Source: Pseudozyma flocculosa PF-1
Lineage: Eukaryota > Basidiomycota > Ustilaginomycetes > Ustilaginales > Ustilaginaceae
Assembly (NCBI RefSeq): GCF_000417875.1
Contig: NW_006920885.1
Span: 110,501-174,500, forward strand
Reading direction: 5' to 3'
DNA length: 64,000 nucleotides
The position numbers and the translations under genes are program-made. The notes below the pieces were generated by a model. The model was not told the origin of the DNA and searched no databases. It was given only the letters and a program-made list of their open reading frames with translations. Positions 1 to 8,894 of this stretch are shown in pieces; position 1 is the stretch's first letter, and each line of letters begins with the position of its first letter.

Positions 1-410
1 GNGNGNGNGNGNGGAGGCGGGGGGGGGGGAGGGGGGTTGCGAGGCTGAAAGGGCGATTGCGGCACTCACGGGGCACGCAGACGGGGCAGATGAAGCGGTC
101 GATGAGTAGGCTCTGCTCCTCTGTGATGTCCATGCACGAATAGTGGTACCACTGCTCGCACCGGTCGCAGAGGATCATGCTGTCGTTTTCATCTGCCGGG
201 CGGAGGAATGCCGGGCGGGTCGGTGCAGGGCGGTAGGCCGACGTCAGCAGACGGGGGTCGCGCGGGGAGGCTGCGACGCGCGTCTGGCCGTGCTGGCTCA
301 CCATATGGGCGTCTACACACGCAGTAGACGCCATCTTCGTCGTCTTCATCGTGATGGCCGTCGGGCGGTATGGGGTTGGCCGAGGTGCTTGCGGCGGCAT
401 CCTTGGGCAT
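1..410 (-). CDS. PHD-finger protein, 5' part only
   Basis: Two exons can be joined by eye. Exon 1 (410-302) starts at an ATG and encodes an acidic leader, then VYCVCRRPY. The intron is 301-193 (GTGAGC to CAG). Exon 2 (192-70) continues with DENDSMILCDRCEQW, then YHYSCMDI and ends FICPVCVP before another GTGAGT donor at 69. The joined protein shows a complete C4-H-C3 PHD finger from about residues 30 to 76. PHD fingers of this type read histone H3 tails, often methylated Lys4; the spacing recalls Spp1/CXXC1 and Cti6-like nuclear chromatin proteins, but the diagnostic remainder lies off the window. The left 30 bases are ambiguous G/N and C-rich on the coding strand, so the next acceptor cannot be placed. 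It is divergent from the kinase at 1058 and shares that upstream region. PHD assignment is firm; the exact family is not. Confidence 0.75.
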
Positions 411-1057
411 CGTTGAGGGTTGCGAGCGGCAAAGAGAGGCAGGCCGTCACGACGCGGCTTGGCTGAGAGGGCTGGCTACGGCGATGAGGTCACGCAGAGG
501 ACGATACTTGGATGGTGTCTTGTGGAATCGATGGCAGTGGCCGTCGGTGATGGTGGGTGGCAAGGTGGGGTTGGCCGTCCAGAAGAAAGGATGATGGAGT
601 CGAGGTCAGTGAGAAAGAGAGGCAGCGAGACGCAGCGGGAGGCGGGCAGCTCAGGGTCCAGCGTCCTGCGCAGGGATGCGTCGCTCTAAGTCGCTCGAGT
701 TTGCGTCGGTCTCCTTTTTTCTTTTTCTTTTTTCTTTTCCATGTGAGCTGCGTCGGGTTGGGTCGTCGGCGTGGCCCGTTCGCGGCACTGCCCGCTGCTC
801 AACCAACACCGCCTCCCGGTCGACTGGCTGGCTTGGCTGGCTTGGGCCTGGCTGGCTGCGAAGCAAACGTGCGTCCACGTCGAGCGTCGACCTGGCCAAC
901 CCAGCTTCCAGGCCACTCGTCCTCTCCCACCTCCCCCCTCCACCACCGCCCACCACCACCACCATCACCATCACCAGCGTCATCTTCTGGCCACCGTCTC
1001 TTTCTGCACCACGTCCCGTCCCTGACCTCAACGCCGCCGCCGCCGCCTTGCACCACC
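411..1057. other. divergent intergenic region, PHD gene / kinase
   Basis: Upstream DNA shared by the PHD-finger gene (minus) and the kinase (plus). It contains a T-rich pyrimidine tract at about 713-740 and clustered CTGGCTGG-type repeats at about 826-860, then CCACCACC runs before the kinase ATG. No TATA box is evident. Open frames across it are low-complexity and continuous with the kinase frame only by chance. Confidence 0.5.
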
Positions 1058-2463
1058 ATGTCGCTCAGCGCGCTGCTGGACCGCGCCCAGGATGCCATCT
1101 TCGCCCTCTCATCCTGCCTCCCCTGCGGCCCCACCACGTCCAACCTCAAGCTAAACGGCCGCACCTTCTCCATCGTAAAGCTCCTCGGCGAAGGCGGCTT
1201 CTCGTTCGTCTACCTCGTCAAGGACGTCGACAGCGGCCGCATCTTTGCCCTCAAAAAGATCCGCTGCTCCTACGGCTCCTCGTCCTTCCGCGAGGCCATC
1301 AAGGAGGTCGAGGCCACAAAACGCTTCCGCTGCCAAAACGTCATCCAGGTCCTCGACAGCTGCGTCGTGCAGGACCACGCCGCAGAACGCAGCGGTCTCG
1401 GAAACATCCCCGCTGCAGAGGGCGGCGAAGAGGGCGGCAAGGTCATCTACATCTTCCTCCCCTTTTACGAGCGCGGCAACCTCCAGGACGCCATCGCCGC
1501 CCACGTCGTCCGCGGCACCCGATTCGGCGAGAGGGAGATGCTCCTCCTCTTCCAGGGTACCTGCCAGGGCGTCCGCGCCATGCACAAGTACCGCCTGCCC
1601 GACGTCGGAGCCAAGCGCAACCGCTCCGCCGGCAGCACCGCCGCGCCGTCCATGGAGCCCCCGAGGGACGTCGAGGGCCAGCAGGACCCGTTTTCCGACG
1701 ACAACCACGCCGAGAGGCCGCTCATTGACGGACAAGAGGTCGAAGAGGAAGGCGCCGGCTCCTATCCGCCCAGGCCGAGTGCCGGCGGCGGCGGCGGCAG
1801 TGGGGGAAACGGCAAGGGCAAGGCCAGGGAAACGGCTCTCGATGGACAGGGCGGCGACGCCGACGACGAGGGTCAGGGCGGAGAGCCGATCCCCTACGCG
1901 CATCGCGACATCAAGCCAGGGTGAGTAGTCGTCGCCTCTCCCGAGCGCAACGCTTATCGTCTCGCATGCTCATCGTTCGCATCCTTCCTTTCTCCCACCG
2001 CAGCAACGTCATGATCTCGGACGACGGGCGCACGCCGGTGCTGATGGACTTTGGGTCGACGATCAAGGCGCGCGTGCGCATCACGTCGCGGCGCGAAGCC
2101 GTGGCGCACCAGGACTATGCGGCCGAGCGCTCCTCGATGCCCTACCGCGCGCCCGAGCTCTTCGACGTGCCCACCGACTGCACCCTGACCGAGGCCGTCG
2201 ACATCTGGTCGCTCGGCTGCATGCTCTTCGCCCTCGCCTACCTCCACTCGCCGTTTGAGACGACCCAGACGATAGAGCAGGGCGGCTCCATCGCCCTCGC
2301 CGTCCTCAACGGTTCCTACAAGTTCCCGCCAGCGGCAGAGGACCCGTACTCGGACGCGACGCGCGAGATTATCCGCAGGTGCATCAAGGTCAAGCCAGAC
2401 GAGCGGCCCGACATCGACGAGGTCCTCGCCCTCACGGCGACGGCGTTGCGCGGGCTAGAGTGA
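1058..2463 (+). CDS. Ser/Thr protein kinase, ENV7/STK16 (NAK) family
   Basis: Exon 1 is 1058-1920 and exon 2 is 2004-2463, joined across an 83-base intron (GTGAGT...CGCAG) that splits the catalytic loop, giving 440 residues. The glycine loop GEGGFSFV is at about 44-51, the VAIK-type lysine in FALKK at 66, HRDIKPGN at 282-289, and DFG at 303-305. The activation segment SRREAVAHQDYAAERSS followed by YRAPELFDV is typical of STK16/MPSK1 and yeast Env7, membrane-anchored kinases of the Golgi/vacuole. Cysteines at 20 and 23 (CLPC) near the N-terminus are candidates for palmitoylation, as in Env7; this is inference. An acidic, Gly-rich insertion of roughly 90 residues precedes the catalytic loop (about 190-280), longer than in animal STK16. 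The first ATG gives a start just ahead of the kinase fold. It converges with the next gene, whose stop is 130 bases downstream. Confidence 0.9.
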
Positions 2464-2593
2464 TGACGGTGCCGCATCTGGCACCGGGACAATGTACAGA
2501 CGATGCGATGCGACGCGGCGCGATGCGATGCGATTCCACAGCCACACGCCTAGACATCATACCCCTACAGGCCCGAGTCGAGCGCGAGGCCAG

Positions 2594-4462
2594 CTAGCCG
2601 GCCCTCCGCTCCAGCTTTGATCGGATCACCTGCATACGCTCGTCGGCCGACTTGCGCCTCGACCCCTCCTGGAGCGCCTCGACAATCGAGCGGGCCAGCT
2701 TCCAGGCGGACGCGTTCCTCTTTGCCCTAACCCTCTGCCCCGCCTCGACGCCGTCCAGGAGCTTGTCCAGCCTCGTCGTCCGCTCCACAAACGCCGCCGT
2801 GACCCGGTCGTCGCGAGCAAAGTAGAAGAGGGGCAGCAGTCTGCCCAGGTCCTCGACCTCGCCGCCGCCGCCGTCGGGGTTATAGGCCTGCATCTCGACA
2901 GGGCTGAGCTTGACGAGGTCCCACAGCGCCATGAGGACCAGGTCGCCCGTCGCGTTCGACACGTAGTCCTTGACCGCCGCCACCCGGTCGGTCTTGTGTC
3001 GCAGCGCATCGGTGACAAACTGGAGCACGGCGGAGCGCGCCTGCCCCACTGCGTCGCCGCCCGCCGGGTTGAGCAGGCTGTGTTGCACCGTCGAAATCGA
3101 CGCGTAGAGGAACTGGCTCCCTTCGGACATGACGAGCACCTGCACAGCGCACACGGTTCGACCGGCCAGGCGCGGATGGGAAGGCAGGCGGCAGCGAAGA
3201 GCGACGAGAACGGGTCAGCGATCTTTCTCCACCGCCACGCCACCCGACGACCCGTGCCGCCACGCGCGCTCACCTGCATGTAGCTGGCCAGCAGCCTGGT
3301 CTGGTCGGTGAAGATGCTGTGGTCGATGGCGAGCTTGAGGTTGACGCGCACCTTGCGCAGGCGCATGAGGGTGTGCGGGTCGAGCTCGACCTTGGCCGGC
3401 CTCCTCTTGTGCCTCGCATTCAACCCCTCTCCGGGCGCCAGGGCGGGCGGCTGTACGACGACGTTGGCGCCGTCGTCGTCGTCGTCGTCGTCCGGGAGCG
3501 TGTTTACAAACTTGGACAGGGCGCCGACGAGGACGATCGAGATGCCCTCCCAGCCCTTTCCGAGTCCGATGGCGTAGCCGAGCGGCGTGTTGGACGTGCC
3601 GCCCGCCTGGGCGGCCGCCGACGACGTCTTGCCCGTGCTCCCGCCGTACGAGAGGTCGAGGAGCAGGTCGAAATTGGCATCGCGGATCGCCAGGATCGTC
3701 TCGGTGTCCTTGCGGTCGATGGCCTTGAGCAGGTCGTGCGTCTCGAAACTGCGCGGTGGCGGCGCCGTCGTGTTGCCGCCGCCAACCCGGTGGCGCGATG
3801 AAGAGGCAACGGTGCCGTCTCGATCCTTGCTCGACCCCTCATCGCCTTCTCCCGCCGCACCCGCGTGCTGCCCGGGACGTTGTCCGTCTATTCCTCCGTC
3901 GGCGGGGCGAACCTGCAACCTGGAGAGCAGCAGCGCAATGGCGTGGTAGCCCTGATTCGTCTCGGACCGCTCGTTGGCGAGCAACTTGGGGTCGAGCGAG
4001 AAGTTGACTGGGGGGTCCGGTGGCGTGGCCAGGAGCAGGATCGGCACACCATGCGTCAGATATCCCCTCATCCTCGCTGCCGTCTCGCCGCGGTCACGGA
4101 ACGGATGGGCACTCACGTTTCATATCCTCGATGGCGGCGCGGACATTGTTGCGGACGCCTTCGAACTGCGGCGCGGGGAAGAGGGCATCGAGGTGCTCGT
4201 CGTCGATGTGCGGGAACTCGTCGCTTCCGAAGGCATCGAGCGGTATGGCCCTGTCGATGTCGAGGTGGAGCGGTCCCAGACTCGGTCTCGCCTTCTGCTG
4301 CTGCTGGGGCTGTGGGGACTGGGAGGCTGGACCGCGGAAGCTGAGTACACGCTCGACGGCGTGCACTGCATTCGCGAATCGACGCGGTGGCGCTGCACCT
4401 CCCTCTGTGCCGCCGCTTGCGCTGGATGGTGCTGCGCTTGCGTTGGATGGTGGACTGGACAT
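2594..4462 (-). CDS. conserved-looking protein of unknown function, ankyrin-like stretch
   Basis: Three exons can be joined in frame: 4462-4117, 4076-3274 and 3139-2594, giving 564 residues. The first intron is only 40 bases (GTGAGT...GGCAG), which is short; the second is 134 bases. I do not recognise the family. The N-terminus (about 1-75) is Ser/Ala/Gln-rich. Residues about 226-300 contain helical, ankyrin-like text (THDLLKAIDRKDTETILAI and NTPLGYAIGLGKGWEGISIV), followed by a run of seven Asp at about 311-317 encoded by a GTC/GAC repeat. The third exon is a well-formed alpha-helical region without low complexity and ends in a basic, Arg/Lys-rich tail. There is no signal peptide or membrane segment. 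The frame is open further upstream to 4630, but the ATG at 4462 begins just before the composition becomes protein-like. It could be an adaptor or scaffold; no enzymatic motif is visible. Confidence 0.7.
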
Positions 4463-4680
4463 GGCGACGATGGCGATAATGGTGGCGATGGTTGGTTGTC
4501 GAGAGTCGAGTTGAGGGAGCGAGGGGGGAGATGCAGGCCGACCCTGCCTGGCCCTGGCCTGGCCTGGCATGTGGAGGTTGGCTTCAACGCCTTGAGGCTG
4601 CACAGCCTTGGCGCACAGGGCACCCTGCATCAGTCCTGTCGGAGCGCGCGACCGTCTGGGAAAGATGGCAGCTGTTGCAG

Positions 4681-5880
4681 CGGGGCTGCTGCAGATGAGG
4701 GAGCTCTGGCTTCATCAGGTGGGAATCTCATCTGCACCTGCTGAAGCAGTCAAGAAGAGAGGGTGACCCACAACAGCCTGTGTGCAGGAGAGGGCCAGGA
4801 AGTGGGTGCGGACAACAGCCTGGCTCTGCCACACTATCCATCACGCAGATGATGACAGCTGCGCTCAGGATCCTCAAAGACCTTTGTTCTGGGCTGCTTC
4901 TTTCCTTTGCTGCTCTGTCAACAATCATGATGCAGGCTGCAATTGGTGCAAAGGTTGTTGCTGCTGCTGCTGCTGCTGTTGCAGAGGTGAATGGAAACTG
5001 TTCAGGTTGCAATTGAATGCAATCAGATCATTTCTCAATGGAGCAGTATGGTGCCTTCTGCTGAGGTGGCACACCTGCTGCAACTCTGGGACTCTGGGTC
5101 AGAGCAGTCTTATTGCTAGGATGTGCAGCCTTGTTTGCAGTGATTGATGCCGCCAGGCTGCAAGCTGCAAAGCCCTCAAGCTTTTGCTGCTTGTAGAGGG
5201 AGTAGGCCTTGAGCTCTGAGGTCCTCATCTGCACAGAGCTTGAGCAAGTTGAACATTGCCATGCCCTCTGTGTAGTGCTTGTTGAGGGCGTCTTTGGACA
5301 GCCCATGCCCAAGAAGCATCCTGGTCGTGTCGTCGCCAAACAGCCACTTGAGTTGCTGGGCAAAGTCGTGGCAGAGCCGGTGGAAGGAGCCGTATGGCAG
5401 GCCCACAGCTTGCGTGTGCACCTGCAGCGCCGTACAAGCGGTGACCAAGCTGTGTTCTACCGTGTCTCCTTCTCAGGTCTTGTGTGCGGGGCCCACCTGT
5501 CAAGCTGTTGTACTTGTATTGGCACTGCAGGTTTGCCTGACTCCCCATCTCTTGATGCAGACATCTGCTGACATGCCTGCTCACAAGGCTATCTGTCCAT
5601 GCAGCTTTGCTAGCATAGCTACAAGCAGGCCTTGGCATCCTTGCTGGCATCTTGCATGTCCTGTTGTCAAGGTCAAGAAGGCATGGCTATGATGGTGCAC
5701 CTCAGACAAACAAACAGACATGTTGAGATGTGATGCTCCTTGCCATGGCTGTCTGCTGCAAAAAGGCATGTACAGCCAGCTTGGATTTGGTATGGCTGAA
5801 GCAGAGGGCCTGTTGTCTTCAGGTCAGGATAGGCGAAGACTCAAGCTGCTGCAGTTTTTTTCCAAGGCATGTTGCACTGA
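4681..5880. mobile_element. CpG-poor island, probable decayed mobile element
   Basis: Counting by eye gives about 19 CpG dinucleotides in these 1200 bases, while ordinary 60-base rows nearby can hold 10 or more (for example 6541-6600). TG and CA are in excess throughout, the pattern left by C-to-T decay of methylated CpG. Thirteen of the 19 CpGs sit in 5281-5480, over the clearest protein-like segment. A (TGC)n run at about 4955-4983 reads as poly-Gln on the minus strand. The island contains a tyrosine-recombinase-like fragment, so I interpret it as the remains of a transposable element. No terminal repeats or target-site duplications were identified. Confidence 0.45.
5176..5472 (-). pseudogene. 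tyrosine-recombinase-like C-terminal fragment (DUF3435/Crypton-like)
   Basis: On the minus strand an open stretch with no ATG start encodes about 95 residues. It contains PYGSFHRLCHDFAQQL, then GDDTTRMLLGHGLSKDALNK followed by HYTEG. The layout resembles the C-terminal catalytic part of tyrosine recombinases, where an H-x-x-R box is followed by a LLGH box and a nucleophilic Tyr in an HY motif. The same order occurs in the fungal DUF3435/Crypton-like family. The expected Arg of the H-x-x-R box reads Cys (HRLC); a CGC-to-TGC change, a C-to-T transition at CpG, would explain it. An in-frame TGA lies just upstream, and the upstream part of the protein is not recognisable, so the copy looks dead. 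Family assignment is from motif resemblance only. Confidence 0.4.
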
Positions 5881-8601
5881 CGGCAAGCCCACCTTGACTT
5901 GCTTGTGTCGTGTCCCCGCTTGAAGATGCACGGGCAACCGGTCAATTTCCTTTTTTTGAGGACGGTGCTGGGCCCTGCGCTGCATGCTTCTGCAGACAAG
6001 CCTGGCGGGCAGACCATGCGGTGCGTGCAGAGGCCCCCGCGGATTTCAGACTTCAAGTTCCTTTCCCCCCGCCGGCAGTTGGTGATCTTTTTGCGGAGAA
6101 GCGGAGGTTTTTGCTGGCGCTTTGTTCGTCGCTCGCCGGCCTGCTCGCTGGTACGACCCCAACGCACGCGGCAGCCATGACACCCCCTTCACTCCTCGTA
6201 CTCGATTCAACGATGGTACGACACTCGCCCGTGACTCGAGTTCACAGCCTCCACGACGACGAGAGCAAGCCGACCCTTGCTCCTTGCGCTTCGTGCTGTC
6301 GTGTGCCTAGACTAGTTTAGGCCGCCACGACGAGCAGGCTGGGCCGACGATCAAGACACACGACTCGGAACGCCATGGTCCGACGTCGTCGGCAGGCAGG
6401 GAGGTCGCGGGTCGGTCCCTAGCCGAGATCCAGGGGCTTGATGGTGTGGCAAGGCGACGGACGATGCTCCGAACACCCTCGCCATCCGTTCATCTGATGC
6501 TTTGACCGTGGAGCTGAGCGGACCGGCAACGTCGAGTAGCCGGCAGCGGGAGATGGGAAGAATATCCGCGCGACTGAGCGTCGTCGTCGTCGAGCGCAGC
6601 CTTGTGCGCACCTCGATGCTTCGACTTCTGGCTACATACCGTCACCGCCTGCACGGCACGACGAGTTCGCCCGCACTACTCGTGGTGAAGCGTAGCCGTA
6701 CTCGCATCCGAAGCCGCAGCCGTAGCCGATGCCTGCACCTGCGCAGCGCCATAGTTCGTCCGACGCCCCGTCGAGACCGTCAAGAACATCCCGCGAATCG
6801 CCATCGAAGCGGGACCATGCGACGGGCCGTGGCGCTCATCGACATGCCAGACCTTGACACCGCTGCACAGTCGTCTCGTGGTGGTGAGCGTGGCCGCGCC
6901 AGCCTTGCCGCGCTTCAACTCTCACCCCGCCTCGCCTCGATGCTCCCTTCTTGAGCCTTGCGCCCATGGCATACCATGGCATGGCACGGCACGGCAATAG
7001 GCGAGAGCGGGCCAAGACGAGGCCTACAGTACAGTACCGTACCCCACCTTGATCCGCCCTCGGCGTGGCGGGCCAGCTCGCATTAGGTGATACCGGGTTG
7101 TGCTGTACGCGAAGCCGCAACGATGCATCTTTCGGTCGCTCTACCGAAGCCCTCTCCTGCGCCGCTGCGCGGCTGCCTGCCGGTCGGATACTCCCGACCG
7201 CTGTCTTCGCGCGAAACCGCGCGCCCGCACGTCCGGACCAGCCGTCGGAGCGTGCCGTCGAGACATGACCATGATCGCAGACGGAGCAAGGCCAACAATA
7301 GGAGGACGATGGCGCGGTCGATGTCCTTCGAGGAGGAGCAGACGAGTGGGTGCGAAGGAAAGAGGGGCACCGCGCGTAGATTAATTGACCGGTCCAGTCG
7401 CCAAGGCCTGCTACCGCACCGCTAGGCCAGGACGAGAAGCATGCTGGTCAACGAGGGCGGAACGAGGCCAGCCAGGGAGGGATCCTCGGCAGTATCTGGC
7501 CGGCAGCGTGGAGCGGTAGGCCGGGGCAGCGCAGCATGCATGCTTTGTCGTCGTCGACGAGGGATGGGCGTGAAGAGCATCACGGTCGACGTCCATGCGA
7601 TATGCCTTTGCCAAGAGAACGAGCGGGGCGGGCCGTCTCCGAGCACACCGTCGCCACCTCTTTCTCTCGCGCCTCACCGCACAATCGCCCGCTTGTGTTT
7701 GGCTTCGGCTACTCCGCCGCGGGCTTTTGGGATGGTTCATGCCACACGCGCAAGCAAGCGTCAAAGTCGTCGGGCGTTCCACAGAAGGAGAGGCAGGTCG
7801 GGCCAGGCCGACAGCAGGCAGGGCGGCAGCCAAACAGCTAGGCCTGGGGGGCCCCGGCCGTTGGCTGCAGCTGCCTGCAACCGCGCACGGCGGAAAGGCT
7901 CGCTTCGATGGCTCCGAGGTCGAGTGGGAAATCCTCCTTTCTCGAAGGAAGTCGCCTGCCTGCGAGCTTTGCCTGGCCTCCCTCTCTCCTTTTCCCCGGC
8001 CGCTCCCTACCCGACGACCGGCGACGGTGCTGCACCTGCTCGCCTCCGCGCGAAAGCCACGGTGCGTCGTCCTCGAGCGATGGCTAGGGGGTTATGTAGA
8101 CTCGGAACTTCTCAAGAGGAGCGTACGTGGCCGGAGCGGGCCACGACGACGCTGCCAAGCTCGAGCGCTTAGGGGCGATGGGTACCTACACAGCACAACG
8201 CCCGCTCGGCTGATCCGCTGGCCTCGAGTCTGAACATCGTGTGCGTTGTTGTGGATGCTGCTTGCTGGACCTGCGAGAGGCCCGTCGAGGAGCGAGCCAC
8301 GCATGACGGCCCCCCGCCGCCTCCTGGCACGACCCCAATTTTAGCGCGCTTTTCGGCGATTTGCCTGCCTGCCAGGCGGCCTGCCAACGGCGCGCGTCGG
8401 TGCTTTGTCTCCGCTGCTGCCGTCCCTCCTCGCCGGCTGGTCTGCCTGCTTAGCCTGTCCCTCTGCGCCCCCCCACCTGTTTGGTCGGTCTCGGAGGGGA
8501 CCCGCCGCCGTACCACCTCTAACCATAACGACAGCGGGGCATCCGACGTGCGTACCGGTGCTACCGCTCCTCTCTGGTCACCGCGCTCCTCTTAGCCTGG
8601 C

Positions 8602-8607
8602 TATAAA
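8602..8607 (+). promoter_or_regulatory. TATA box candidate for the GH3 gene
   Basis: TATAAA in the context GGCTATAAAGCG lies 288 bases upstream of the beta-glucosidase ATG, followed by a CT/CAC-rich leader. The long leader makes the assignment moderate. Confidence 0.45.
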
Positions 8608-8894
8608 GCGCACAGCCTTCGGCCATTCCGTCGAGGCATCGACCGCGCTAGCGACCCCCTTCCCTCCAGGCTCCGCTGCGACCCTCCTCTCAACGTCCGA
8701 CCGTCAGCCTTTCCTTTCTCCCCTCTCCACCACCACCACCACCACCACCGCCACCCTCTTCTCGCCACCGCTGTCGCAGCAGCGCCCACAGGGACCGTCT
8801 CACCCCTTTGGCTCCTGCTCGCCCGCTCAACCTCCAACCCCGTGCTTTATCTCATCCTTTTCTCGCCCGCCCTCACCTTCGACACGCGCACACG

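Larger units (their letters stand above)
4463..8894. other. long gene-poor region before the GH3 gene
   Basis: About 4.4 kb without a convincing intact gene. The portion 4681-5880 is a CpG-poor, TG/CA-rich island with a recombinase-like relic (separate entries). From about 5900 the sequence returns to CpG-rich composition. Between 6000 and 8550 only short, low-complexity frames are seen on either strand. The right end (8600-8894) is the promoter and pyrimidine-rich leader of the beta-glucosidase gene, with a (CAC)n stretch at about 8728-8749. Confidence 0.5.

Noticed and set aside
1..30. Alternating G/N stretch as a dinucleotide repeat
   Set aside because: The N calls are ambiguous bases at the sequence edge, so no real repeat can be claimed.
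4955..4983. Poly-Gln-coding triplet run as part of a live gene
   Set aside because: It is in the decayed island, with stops between it and the recombinase-like segment in that frame.
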